NCBI GenBank assembly: GCA_035654795.1
Contig: DASRWC010000050.1
Location: 1 to 50,635 of the forward strand
From: JAAYLC01 sp035654795
Lineage (GTDB): Bacteria; Bacteroidota; Bacteroidia; Flavobacteriales; Flavobacteriaceae
Direction of reading: 5' to 3'
DNA length: 50,635 nucleotides
Every line of letters starts with the position of its first letter. Within the stretch, counting starts at the first letter, position 1. The position numbers were made by a program, and so were the translations under genes. The notes under the pieces are model-generated. The model had not been told where the DNA came from and did not search any database. It saw only the letters and a list, made by a program, of their open reading frames with translations. This document shows positions 31,150 to 39,996 of this stretch, one piece after another.

Positions 31150-33624
31150 TTGAGAACCATTTTCCTTTTCTTGTTTTTTGTCTCCACTCAGCTTTCAGCT
31201 CAGATCGTTGGAAAAGTAACCGACACCAATGGAGAATCTTTAGCCTATGTAAACGTATACATCAAAAACAGCTATGTCGGGACTACCACAAACGACGATG
31301 GGAATTACAACCTGAACCTATCAGAACCAAAAGCCTATGAAATAAGCTTTCAATATTTGGGATATAAAACTGTTACGGAAAAAGTTCATCCTAAAAGCTT
31401 TCCTTTCATTCTTAATGTTCAAATGCAAGAAGAGAGCACCTCCCTTTCTGAAGTGATTATTTCTAAAAAAGAAGATCCGGCATATCGAATTATTAGAAAA
31501 ACCATTGACAACAGGAAAAACAATTTAGAACGTTTTGATGCCTACACCGCAGATTTCTATTCTCGCGGTCTTTGGCGTGTGAAAGATGTTCCTGAAAAGA
31601 TTTTGGGACAAGAAGTAGGAGATCTGGATGGAGCTATTGATTCCACTCGGGCGGGTATTGTTTATTTATCGGAAACGATCTCTAAAATATCTTATGAAAA
31701 ACCCGATAAGTTCAAAGAAAGGATTCTCGCAAGTAAAGTGAGCGGTAATGACAATGGCTTTAGTTTCAATAACGCTCTGAGTGCTAATCTTTCTTTTTAC
31801 GAAAACACCATACCGTTTAATGTTCCTCTGGTCTCCCCCATCGCTACAAATGCCTTAAATTATTATAAATATAAGCTTGAAGGGGTTTTTTATGAAGGGA
31901 CCAAACTGGTCAATAAAATAGCAGTAATTCCGCGACGTGCCAATGACAATGTATGGGAGGGTGTGATATATATTGTAGAGGATGATTGGCAACTTTATGG
32001 TGTAGAATTGAAAACCACCGGCGCCGCAATACAAGTTCCCTTTGTTGAAGAACTAGTGATTAAGCAAACCTTTAAACTCGATAATGAGTATGATTTCTGG
32101 GTTAGAATCTCCCAAACCATCGATTTCCAGTTTAAGTTTATGATGATCAAAGGTCAAGGGCGTTTTATTGCAATGTATTCGAACTATAATTTCAATCCGC
32201 AATTTGACAAAAAATCTTTCTCAAACGAGCTTTTGTCTTTTGAAGATAAAGCCAATAAAAAAGACAGCACCTACTGGAATGGCATTCGTCCTGTCCCACT
32301 TACTGATGAAGAAATCCATGACTACATTCGGCGAGACAGCATTCAACAATTACGAACCTCCAAAGTGTATTTAGACTCCATAGATGCAAAACACAATAAA
32401 TTCCAATGGAGCGACCCGATTTTTGGGTACACCTATACCAACAGTTATGAAAAATGGTCTATGGGATATGAGAGTCCGGCCCTTAAATTAGGTTTTAATA
32501 CGGTTCAAGGATTTCACGGGAAACCTGCCTTGTTTTTCAGAAAATCTTATGATGAAAATAGAGCAGATTATGTGCTAACCAGAATAAAAGCCGATTACGG
32601 TTTAGCAGAAGATCGGTTGCGATGGGAAGGTGAGATAATTCGGAATTTTAACCTAAAAGACAGGCTACGGCTGAGTCTTACGGGGGGTAGTCGGGTTCAA
32701 CAATTTAACCGGCAGGAACCCATCAAGGCGATGATTAACAGTATGAGCTCGCTGTGGTTTGAACGAAACTATATGAAAGTTTTCGAGTTGAATTACGCGC
32801 AGGCGGGATATAGTCAGGAAGTATTGAATGGCCTCCACCTAAGCGCTACTTTGGCCTATGAAAATCGAAAACCGCTATTCAATAATACTGAACAAGTCTA
32901 TATCCGAAACAAAGGTGCCAGTTACACCAGCAACAATCCCCGGGCACCGGAAGATTTTGTAACTCCGGCATTTGAAGAACATTCTGTTATCCGGACCAAT
33001 GTGCAGGCACGAATTGTTTTCAATCAGAAATATTTCAGCAATCCCGACATGAAAATGAACCTCGGAAACAGCAAATACCCCGTGCTCACACTGAACATAC
33101 AAAACGGCATTGGATTGGATAAAAAGCAACACGATTACACGCTCTTTCAAGCTCGGATTAATCAGGGACTCCAAGCGGGGAACAAAGGAACCTTCAAATA
33201 CAATTTAAAAGCCGGAACATTTATGGCGGGAGACGGAATAACCTTTGCCGACTATAAACATTTTAATGGAAATCAAACAAGAATAGGCACAGATTCTGAT
33301 TATTTAAACGTTTTTAACCTCTTGCCGTACTATGAGTTTAGTACAAATAAACCCTACTTTGAAGGCCATTTGGAACATGATTTTAAAGGATGGGTCCTGG
33401 GAAAAATCCCCGGACTCAATCTCCTGAACTGGAATATGATTGTAGGAGCCCATTTTTTGAGCACAGAAGAGCATAAACCTTATTCAGAACTTTCTGTGGG
33501 TCTGGACAATGTCGGTTTCGGAAACTTGAGGTTGTTGCGTATCGATTATGTTCATTCCTTCTTCGGAAACACCAACAAAGGAGCGTTTATTTTTGGATTG
33601 AAATTTTTACAGATTTTAGATTAA
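31150..33624 (+). CDS. DUF5686 / carboxypeptidase-regulatory-like outer-membrane protein
   Basis: A TTG at 31150 is the only start that gives an intact signal peptide (MRTIFLFLFFVSTQLSAQ); there is no ATG near. The 824-residue protein opens with a CarboxypepD_reg-like beta-sandwich (about 19-100, IVGKVTDTNGESLAYVNVYI and EISFQYLGYKTV). The DUF5686 region follows (PAYRIIRKTIDNR, FDAYTADFYSRG), and about 450 residues of beta-barrel strands close it. The build resembles TonB-dependent receptors without a plug; the family function is unknown. It is not clearly linked to the neighbours; ribD starts 9 nt downstream. Confidence 0.8.
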   Translation: MRTIFLFLFFVSTQLSAQIVGKVTDTNGESLAYVNVYIKNSYVGTTTNDDGNYNLNLSEPKAYEISFQYLGYKTVTEKVHPKSFPFILNVQMQEESTSLSEVIISKKEDPAYRIIRKTIDNRKNNLERFDAYTADFYSRGLWRVKDVPEKILGQEVGDLDGAIDSTRAGIVYLSETISKISYEKPDKFKERILASKVSGNDNGFSFNNALSANLSFYENTIPFNVPLVSPIATNALNYYKYKLEGVFYEGTKLVNKIAVIPRRANDNVWEGVIYIVEDDWQLYGVELKTTGAAIQVPFVEELVIKQTFKLDNEYDFWVRISQTIDFQFKFMMIKGQGRFIAMYSNYNFNPQFDKKSFSNELLSFEDKANKKDSTYWNGIRPVPLTDEEIHDYIRRDSIQQLRTSKVYLDSIDAKHNKFQWSDPIFGYTYTNSYEKWSMGYESPALKLGFNTVQGFHGKPALFFRKSYDENRADYVLTRIKADYGLAEDRLRWEGEIIRNFNLKDRLRLSLTGGSRVQQFNRQEPIKAMINSMSSLWFERNYMKVFELNYAQAGYSQEVLNGLHLSATLAYENRKPLFNNTEQVYIRNKGASYTSNNPRAPEDFVTPAFEEHSVIRTNVQARIVFNQKYFSNPDMKMNLGNSKYPVLTLNIQNGIGLDKKQHDYTLFQARINQGLQAGNKGTFKYNLKAGTFMAGDGITFADYKHFNGNQTRIGTDSDYLNVFNLLPYYEFSTNKPYFEGHLEHDFKGWVLGKIPGLNLLNWNMIVGAHFLSTEEHKPYSELSVGLDNVGFGNLRLLRIDYVHSFFGNTNKGAFIFGLKFLQILD

Positions 33625-33633
33625 ACCGAACAA

Positions 33634-34683
33634 GTGCATCCACACGAAAAATATATTGAGCGCTGTATCCGACTGGCAAAAAACGGATTGGGAACTACAT
33701 ATCCTAATCCTCTTGTGGGAAGTGTTATTGTTTTGAACGATAAAATCATTGGTGAAGGGTGGCACTATCGGGCAGGAATGCCCCATGCTGAAGTAAATGC
33801 TATAAGTGCCGTAAAAAATAGAAATGAACTCAAGAATGCAACACTTTATGTAAACTTGGAGCCCTGTAGTCATTATGGAAAAACTCCTCCTTGTGCTGCT
33901 CTCATCCTAAAATCCGGGATTAAGAGAGTGGTAATCGGAAATTTAGATCCCAATCCCAAAGTTGCGGGCAGGGGAATAAAATTATTAAAGGAGAACGGGT
34001 GCCATGTGCTTTCAGGAATATTAGAGGAAGCATGTTTCGAATTAAATAAACGTTTTTTTACCTATCATCAAGAACGGCGACCATACATTATTCTGAAATG
34101 GGCTCAAACTGCCGACGGTTTTATGGCTCCTTCAAGTGAAATAAGAAAGAAGCAGGAGCCTGTCTGGATCACAAATGAGTATTCCAGACAACGCGTACAT
34201 AAGATGCGAGCTGAAGAGATGGCAATTCTTGTAGGAACAACCACGGCCATTCAAGATAATCCCTCACTCACCACAAGATCATGGGCAGGATCAAATCCTG
34301 TGAGGGTGGTCTTGGATAGATATTTGAAACTCCCCTCGGATCTTCAAATTTTTAATGATGAGGCTCAAACCATTGTTTTAACCGAAAAGAAAATCTCAGG
34401 GAGCCGAACTGATATAATCTATGAGCATGTAGATTTTAACATCCCACTCCCGGAACAGATTTGCAGAATTCTGTATGAGAGAGAAATCCAATCTGTTATT
34501 GTTGAAGGCGGGGCAAAAACACTTCATTCTTTCATTCAAGAAGACTTGTGGGATGAAGCTCATGTTTTTTCTGCTCCCGTCACTTTTCGTGAAGGAATAG
34601 CTGCTCCAAAGATATCGGCGGAAGCGGTGTTTAGAGAAGCTATAAAAGAGGATCAACTTACTATATTCAAAAAGAAAAGATAA
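33634..34683 (+). CDS. ribD: Bifunctional riboflavin deaminase/reductase RibD
   Basis: This 349-residue enzyme starts at GTG 33634 (MHPHEKYIERCIRLAKNG). The N-terminal deaminase has the zinc site HAE (His51, Glu53) and PCSHYGKTPPC (Cys78, Cys87). The C-terminal reductase starts near 146 (RPYIILKWAQTADGFM) and includes the VEGGAKTLHSF motif. It performs the second and third steps of riboflavin synthesis from GTP. All catalytic residues visible are intact. It lies 9 nt after the DUF5686 gene and 3 nt before the YigZ-type gene, which suggests co-transcription. No other rib gene lies in the window. Confidence 0.93.
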   Translation: MHPHEKYIERCIRLAKNGLGTTYPNPLVGSVIVLNDKIIGEGWHYRAGMPHAEVNAISAVKNRNELKNATLYVNLEPCSHYGKTPPCAALILKSGIKRVVIGNLDPNPKVAGRGIKLLKENGCHVLSGILEEACFELNKRFFTYHQERRPYIILKWAQTADGFMAPSSEIRKKQEPVWITNEYSRQRVHKMRAEEMAILVGTTTAIQDNPSLTTRSWAGSNPVRVVLDRYLKLPSDLQIFNDEAQTIVLTEKKISGSRTDIIYEHVDFNIPLPEQICRILYEREIQSVIVEGGAKTLHSFIQEDLWDEAHVFSAPVTFREGIAAPKISAEAVFREAIKEDQLTIFKKKR

Positions 34684-34686
34684 GTA

Positions 34687-35298
34687 GTGGAAACGAAAAA
34701 AGACACCTACAAAACAATTGACGAACCTACTCCGGAAGTACTTTTTAAGGAGAAAGGGAGCAAGTTTTTAGGTTATGCTTTTCCCGTTACATCCGAAGAA
34801 CAGGTTAAAACGCATCTGGAAGAGCTTAAAAAACAGCACCATAGTGCAAGACACTGGTGCTATGCGTGGCAAATGGGAAAGAACTATGACAGCTACCGGG
34901 CAAACGACGACGGAGAACCCTCCAATAGTGCAGGGATGCCGATTTATGGTCAAATTCAGTCCTTTGAACTCACCAATGTGTTGGTGGTAGTGGTACGGTA
35001 TTTTGGAGGAGTAAAATTAGGAGTGGGCGGTTTGATTCAGGCCTATAGAACAACTGCACAAATGGCATTGGAGCAGGCAAAGATTATAGAATATACGATA
35101 GACGATCTCTATCTTTTGAAATTTGATTATCCCGAAATGAACACCGTAATGCGCATTATAAAAGAGGAAAATCTAAAGATCGAAAATCAAAAGATGGCAT
35201 TGAATTGTGAGCTCACAATTTCTGTCAGAAAAAGTGATTCTTCTCGAATAGAAGAGATTCTTGAATCACTTTTTAAAATATCCTTCAAGAGGCTTTAA
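34687..35298 (+). CDS. YigZ/IMPACT family protein (UPF0029)
   Basis: This 203-residue protein starts at GTG 34687. The UPF0029/IMPACT N-terminal domain (KEKGSKFLGYAFPVTSEEQV, HHSARHWCYAWQMGK, NDDGEPSNSAGMPIYGQI, VVVVRYFGGVKLGVGGLIQA) is fully conserved, with a ferredoxin-like C-terminal domain (about 140-203). YigZ proteins are linked to translation or nucleic-acid handling, but the precise activity is not established. It follows ribD by 3 nt and converges with the thioesterase gene, leaving a 7-nt gap. Confidence 0.85.
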   Translation: METKKDTYKTIDEPTPEVLFKEKGSKFLGYAFPVTSEEQVKTHLEELKKQHHSARHWCYAWQMGKNYDSYRANDDGEPSNSAGMPIYGQIQSFELTNVLVVVVRYFGGVKLGVGGLIQAYRTTAQMALEQAKIIEYTIDDLYLLKFDYPEMNTVMRIIKEENLKIENQKMALNCELTISVRKSDSSRIEEILESLFKISFKRL

Positions 35299-35305
35299 TC
35301 CCTGC

Positions 35306-35707
35306 TTAATCCCGATTTATTCGCTCAAGAAGAAAATCAGGGGCACGTCGAATTTTTCCGGAATCTTTTTCTATAAAAACAAGAATTGTTTTGGCTGTCG
35401 CCAATAACTTATTTTGTTCGTTAAAAATTTTGTAATTAAAGATAATTTTAACATTTGGGATCTCTTCTAAAGTGGTCTCTATTGTCAACAAATCATCATA
35501 AAAAGCAGAAGCTTTATAATCGATACTTAAATGAACAACCGGGAGCATAATATTTTGATCTTCCATCCATTTGTAGGATATCCCCAGATCTCTCAACCAC
35601 TCTGTTCGACCTTGTTCAATATATAGAGCATAATTTCCGTAATATACTACGCCCATCTGATCTGTCTCGCCATAACGGACTCTTATTTTTGTAAGATTTT
35701 TCTTCAC
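35306..35707 (-). CDS. Acyl-CoA thioesterase, YbgC-type hotdog
   Basis: This 133-residue single-domain hotdog protein has the 4-hydroxybenzoyl-CoA thioesterase signature RVRYGETDQMGVVYYGNY with the catalytic aspartate. The core helix YIEQGRTEWLRDLG and the strands LTIETTLEEIPNVKIIFNY follow. These enzymes hydrolyse short-chain or aromatic acyl-CoA; in proteobacteria YbgC is associated with the Tol-Pal system, which is not nearby here. It is divergent from dnaA across a 200-nt intergenic region. Confidence 0.86.
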   Translation of the reverse strand: MKKNLTKIRVRYGETDQMGVVYYGNYALYIEQGRTEWLRDLGISYKWMEDQNIMLPVVHLSIDYKASAFYDDLLTIETTLEEIPNVKIIFNYKIFNEQNKLLATAKTILVFIEKDSGKIRRAPDFLLERINRD

Positions 35708-35769
35708 TATTTATTCTTTTTTCGCCAAAGATTTTTTGTAGATTTATCACGTGAGTATGGGTAAAAAAA

Positions 35770-35819
35770 ATGAAAATTTCAACCCCTTCCGGGTTTTTTT
35801 TATAACTTTTTTGTCCACA
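35770..35819 (+). promoter_or_regulatory. dnaA upstream region: mini-ORF, terminator-like hairpin, DnaA-box-like site
   Basis: A 12-codon frame (ATG 35770 to TAA 35805, MKISTPSGFFL) contains a 5-bp hairpin AACCC/GGGTT (35781-35795) running into eight T, the form of an attenuator. TTGTCCACA (35811-35819) differs from the DnaA box TTATCCACA at one position. dnaA starts 89 nt further on. Each signal alone is weak. Confidence 0.35.
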
Positions 35820-35907
35820 TATTTGCACCGTTAGAGTTTCCAATATGACTTCTCAAGTCCCCGCACTTTAACAAAAATTTACCAACTTTAAATCGTCACT
35901 TATAACC

Positions 35908-37341
35908 ATGATCAAAACTGCAGAAACGGTTTGGAACAATTGTTTAGCTTTTATTCGAGATAACATCTCCGGTCAAGCTTACAAAACATGGTTCGAACCT
36001 ATCGTGGCAGTAAAATTAGCTGATAACGCTTTAAGCATTCAGGTTCCCAGCAAGTTTTTTTATGAATGGCTGGAAGAACATTATGTGAAGATCCTGCGAG
36101 TTGCTTTAACTAAAGAGTTAGGACCCAAGGCCAAATTGGTGTATGTCATCAACATGGAAAATACGATGGGAAATCGAGCTCCGTTTACAGAAAAAATTCC
36201 CAGTTCTCAGCGCCCTGCCGTCCAGGCACAAGAAGTGGATGTTCCTGTGAAACATAAGGATCCGGAGTTAAAAAACCCTTTCGTGATTCCGGGAATCCGT
36301 AACGTAAAGATTGACTCTCAGTTAAATTCCAATTATAACTTTGACAACTTTTTAGAAGGTGATTCCAACAGGCTGGCGCGCTCAGCAGGGCTGGCAGTAG
36401 CCAATAAACCCGGAGGCACCTCATTTAATCCGTTATTAATTTTCGGCGGAGTCGGGCTGGGAAAAACACATCTCGCTCATGCTATAGGTCTTGAAATAAA
36501 AGAAAAATTCCCCGAAAAAACCGTTCTATATATCACCGCAGAAAAGTTTGCGCAGCAGTACTCTGAATCGGTTCGAAAAAACACAAGAAACGATTTCATT
36601 CATTTTTATCAAATCATGGATGTTCTTATCGTTGACGATATCCAGATGCTCTCGGGAAAAGGAGGAACACAAGATGTTTTCTTCTTCATTTTCAACCACC
36701 TACACCAAATTGGAAAGCAAGTTATTTTAACAAGTGACAAAGCGCCGGTAGATATGGTTGATATTGAACAACGCCTGCTGTCACGATTTAAATGGGGATT
36801 GTCAGCCGAATTGGCACATCCCGATTATGACACGCGAGTGGCTATCATCCAAAACAAACTCTATAGAGACGGGGTAGAAATTCCGGATAATATCATCGAA
36901 TTTGTTGCAGAAAATATCAAATCCAATATTAGAGAACTCGAAGGTGCAATTATCTCTTTGATTGCTCATTCTTCTTTCAACAAACAAGAAATCACTATTG
37001 AACTTGCTCAGAGCATTGTTGAAAACTACGTCAAAAATGCTACGCGCGAAGTTTCAATTGACCAAATACAAAAAGTGGTTAGCGATTACTTCCAGATGGA
37101 TGTGGAAACCCTGCAATCTAAAACCAGAAAACGACATATCGTTCAAGCGAGACAACTGGCTATGTTTTTTGCAAAAAAATATACCAAGGCTTCTTTGGCA
37201 TCTATCGGTTCTCAAATTGGTCAAAGAGACCATGCCACAGTACTTCACGCTTGTAAAACGATAGACAACCTCATTGAAACTGACAAGCAATTCCGTCAGT
37301 ATGTGGAAGACTTGAAAAGAAAACTTTCCGATGATTATTAG
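35908..37341 (+). CDS. dnaA: Chromosomal replication initiator DnaA
   Basis: This is a 477-residue initiator of normal length. Domain I is about 1-85 (VWNNCLAFIRDNISGQAYKTWF, core AYKTWFEPIVA). A variable linker follows. Domain III is the AAA+ ATPase with Walker A GGVGLGKT (180-187), Walker B VLIVDDIQ and sensor QRLLSRFKWGLS. Domain IV is the helix-turn-helix with the family signature IGQRDHATVLHACKTID. It opens DNA at oriC in the ATP form. A single DnaA-box-like site lies 89 nt upstream, too few to call an origin here. In Bacteroidota oriC is not always next to dnaA. Confidence 0.98.
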   Translation: MIKTAETVWNNCLAFIRDNISGQAYKTWFEPIVAVKLADNALSIQVPSKFFYEWLEEHYVKILRVALTKELGPKAKLVYVINMENTMGNRAPFTEKIPSSQRPAVQAQEVDVPVKHKDPELKNPFVIPGIRNVKIDSQLNSNYNFDNFLEGDSNRLARSAGLAVANKPGGTSFNPLLIFGGVGLGKTHLAHAIGLEIKEKFPEKTVLYITAEKFAQQYSESVRKNTRNDFIHFYQIMDVLIVDDIQMLSGKGGTQDVFFFIFNHLHQIGKQVILTSDKAPVDMVDIEQRLLSRFKWGLSAELAHPDYDTRVAIIQNKLYRDGVEIPDNIIEFVAENIKSNIRELEGAIISLIAHSSFNKQEITIELAQSIVENYVKNATREVSIDQIQKVVSDYFQMDVETLQSKTRKRHIVQARQLAMFFAKKYTKASLASIGSQIGQRDHATVLHACKTIDNLIETDKQFRQYVEDLKRKLSDDY

Positions 37342-37391
37342 CCCGGATTGTTCAGGAAAATCGTTAACTTCGGCTTCCAAAAAAAATTAGT

Positions 37392-37847
37392 TTGAAAAAA
37401 ACGAAAATTTTAATGGTTTGTCTCGGCAATATTTGCCGTTCGCCCCTGGCAGAAGGAATTTTAAAAACTAAAGTAAACGCTGAAGAAGTTTTTGTAGATT
37501 CTGCCGGTACAGGACATTGGCATGTAGGAAATCCACCTGATCCGCGAAGTATTGCCATAGGCAACATACATAATATCGATATATCAAATCAAATCTGTAG
37601 GCAATTCAAAGCTTCTGATTTCGATGAATTTGATCGGATATATGTCATGGACAATTCAAATAAAAATGACGTCCTCTCTCTTGCCAGAACTGAAGCACAC
37701 CGAAATAAAGTTCACCTTATTCTAGACGAAATATTTCCCGGCGAAAATGTAGATGTTCCCGATCCTTATTATGGCGGAACCACAGGATTTGAAAACGTAT
37801 TTCGTATGCTGGACGAAGCCTGCAATCAAATTGCTACAAATCTTTAA
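37392..37847 (+). CDS. Low-molecular-weight protein-tyrosine phosphatase
   Basis: This 151-residue phosphatase starts at TTG 37392, giving MKKTKILMVCLGNICRSP. The catalytic loop CLGNICRS (Cys10, Arg16) is followed by SAGTGHWHVGNPPDPR, and the general acid sits in DPYYGG near residue 124. It has the normal length for the family. Such enzymes dephosphorylate tyrosine kinases involved in polysaccharide export, or small-molecule phosphates. It lies 50 nt after dnaA. A sugar transferase lies about 10 kb away, but no tyrosine kinase is in the window, so the substrate is open. Confidence 0.9.
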   Translation: MKKTKILMVCLGNICRSPLAEGILKTKVNAEEVFVDSAGTGHWHVGNPPDPRSIAIGNIHNIDISNQICRQFKASDFDEFDRIYVMDNSNKNDVLSLARTEAHRNKVHLILDEIFPGENVDVPDPYYGGTTGFENVFRMLDEACNQIATNL

Positions 37848-37899
37848 CATTGTCTTGGTTTATAAATAAGTACCTTAGTAATCAGACGAAAAAGCTTGT

Positions 37900-39276
37900 A
37901 TGATGAAAAAGGAACTGCTTATTATATTTCTCATCTTCTTCAGTATTGTCTCGCCTGCACAGAACATCTCTCTGGAACCAGTAGGACAAGGTTTTGATAG
38001 ACCTTTAAATATCCAGAATGCAGGAGATGAGCGACTATTTATTGTTGAACAAGGTGGAAAAATAAAAATTATTCAACCCGACGGAGATCTATCCACTACT
38101 CCATTTATGGATATTTCTTCCAAAATAAGTACCGGTGGAGAACGAGGGCTGCTAGGTCTCGCCTTCCATCCTGATTTTCAGAACAACGGATTTTTCTTTT
38201 TGAATTATACGAACCAAGCAGGTGACACCCATATTTCCCGATTTTCCGTAAACTCAAGTAACCCGGATCTCGCTGATCCCGATTCCGAATTACTCATTCT
38301 CTCCTATACACAACCTGCCGCAAACCACAATGGCGGAGATATTTTGTTTGGTCCTGAAGGCTACCTTTATATTTCCTCAGGCGATGGCGGACAGTCAGGA
38401 GATCCCGCTAATAACGCACAAAACTTGAATGAATTTTTGGGTAAAATTTTGCGTATTGATGTTGATCATCCCGATGGCCAGCAACCGTATTCCATTCCTG
38501 TAGATAACCCCTTTGTGAATATTCCGAATGTCAAAGAAGAAATATGGGCTTACGGCCTCAGAAATCCTTGGCGTTTTACCATTGATGAAGTAGATGGGAA
38601 TATTTGGATAGCAGATGTTGGTCAAGCCAGTCTTGAAGAAATAAACAAACAACCCTTGAGTGCCGGCGGAATCAATTATGGCTGGCGTTGTTATGAAGGT
38701 ACCCAACCTTTCAATACGTCCAATTGCCCTGCAGCTTCGGAATTAACTTTCCCAATAGCAGAATATTCTCATACAGAAGGCTGCTCCATCACAGGGGGAA
38801 AAGTATATCGGGGAAATCAATATCCGACTATGACCGGTTTTTATTTTTTTGCCGATTATTGCAGCGGCATAATTGGAACGGTCAGCCCTGACGAAACTCT
38901 AAACATTTTATCTAATTTTGACGGAAACTGGGTCTCCTTTGGTGAAGATGTATATAAAGAATTGTACATTGCTGATATCAATGGAGGTGCCATTTACAAA
39001 ATTGTAGAAACTTCGGCAGGAACATCGGATTTAAATCCTCACCAATTTCAAGTTTTTCCAAATCCGACTTCAGACATTGTTTCCATAAACACCACGATTG
39101 AAATACAGGCTGCGGAACTTTTTGATACATCCGGAAGACTCATAAAATCAATAACCTTTAAGAAGCCGCTCTTAAAAAATTCTTTTGATTTTTCGGCTCT
39201 GGAAGAAGGAATTTACCTGCTCCAAATGAGAACTGTGGAGGGAAATTTCATTACGAAAAAAATTATTAAACAATAA
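37900..39276 (+). CDS. PQQ-dependent sugar dehydrogenase (GSDH family) with T9SS sorting domain
   Basis: This 458-residue secreted protein has signal MMKKELLIIFLIFFSIVSPAQ. A six-bladed glucose/sorbosone dehydrogenase propeller (about 25-370) shows NIQNAGDERLFIVEQGGKI, GERGLLGLAFHPDF, NHNGGDILFGPEGYLYISSGDGG and EEIWAYGLRNPWRF (cores of the quinone- and calcium-binding family pattern). The C-terminal type A sorting domain (383-458) begins FQVFPNPTSD and ends ITKKIIKQ. It would be secreted by T9SS and oxidise aldose sugars at the surface, or act like related non-enzymatic Yli-type proteins. It sits within a housekeeping block without evident partners. Confidence 0.85.
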   Translation: MMKKELLIIFLIFFSIVSPAQNISLEPVGQGFDRPLNIQNAGDERLFIVEQGGKIKIIQPDGDLSTTPFMDISSKISTGGERGLLGLAFHPDFQNNGFFFLNYTNQAGDTHISRFSVNSSNPDLADPDSELLILSYTQPAANHNGGDILFGPEGYLYISSGDGGQSGDPANNAQNLNEFLGKILRIDVDHPDGQQPYSIPVDNPFVNIPNVKEEIWAYGLRNPWRFTIDEVDGNIWIADVGQASLEEINKQPLSAGGINYGWRCYEGTQPFNTSNCPAASELTFPIAEYSHTEGCSITGGKVYRGNQYPTMTGFYFFADYCSGIIGTVSPDETLNILSNFDGNWVSFGEDVYKELYIADINGGAIYKIVETSAGTSDLNPHQFQVFPNPTSDIVSINTTIEIQAAELFDTSGRLIKSITFKKPLLKNSFDFSALEEGIYLLQMRTVEGNFITKKIIKQ

Positions 39277-39283
39277 TTACATT

Positions 39284-39994
39284 ATGCCCGAAAAAGGAAA
39301 CCTATACCTTATCCCCTCACCTCTCGGCGAAATTCAGCCACTCACCATTCTTCCACTGTCAGTAAAACTGGCCATTGAAAAGATAGATCATTATATTGTA
39401 GAACATGAAAAGGAAGCAAGAAGATTTATCAAAAGTATTGATCCTTCAAAGAGCCAAAGCAAGTTGCAAATCAGCCAAATCAATAAATTTACAGCCGATG
39501 AAGATATCCCTCCTATGCTCGATCCTGTTTTTGAAGGCTTTAATATTGGTGTGATCAGCGATGCCGGATGTCCCGGAATAGCAGATCCCGGGGCACGAAT
39601 TGTTACCCTTGCACATCAAAATGAAATAAGAGTGATTCCACTTGTTGGTCCCTCCTCCATACTTTTGGGTTTAATGTCAAGCGGTTTAAACGGACAAAAT
39701 TTTACATTTCACGGGTATCTTCCCATTGATAAAAAAGACCGGTGTAATGAATTGAGAAAACTAGAGCGGCTGTCTAAAACGCACAACCAAACCCAACTTT
39801 TTATAGAAACTCCCTATCGAAATAATCAGATGATGGAATGTATTGTTGAAACTCTACATCCGGAAACCAGAGTATGTGTGGCGTGTGATATAACACTTCC
39901 CACAGAATTTATTAAGACGGCTACTACAGCGGAATGGAAAAAAATAAAGGTAGATCTTCAAAAAAGACCTACCGTATTCATCTTACAAGCGTAA
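39284..39994 (+). CDS. SAM-dependent methyltransferase, RsmI-like tetrapyrrole-methylase fold
   Basis: This 236-residue protein has the RsmI/tetrapyrrole methylase fold: LYLIPSPLGEIQP at the start, VISDAGCPGIADPGARIV (core DAGCPGIADPG) in the middle, VIPLVGPSSILLGLMSSGL, then FIETPYRN. RsmI methylates the 2'-O of C1402 in 16S rRNA. This shorter, divergent form differs near its N terminus (HEKEARRFIKSI), so its target is uncertain. It follows the PQQ-type gene by 7 nt and ends 2 nt from the convergent transglycosylase-like gene. Confidence 0.82.
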   Translation: MPEKGNLYLIPSPLGEIQPLTILPLSVKLAIEKIDHYIVEHEKEARRFIKSIDPSKSQSKLQISQINKFTADEDIPPMLDPVFEGFNIGVISDAGCPGIADPGARIVTLAHQNEIRVIPLVGPSSILLGLMSSGLNGQNFTFHGYLPIDKKDRCNELRKLERLSKTHNQTQLFIETPYRNNQMMECIVETLHPETRVCVACDITLPTEFIKTATTAEWKKIKVDLQKRPTVFILQA

Positions 39995-39996
39995 TT

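Noticed and set aside
35708..35907. Replication origin next to dnaA
   Set aside because: Only one DnaA-box-like site was found and there is no clear AT-rich unwinding repeat; a GC-skew plot of the genome would be needed.
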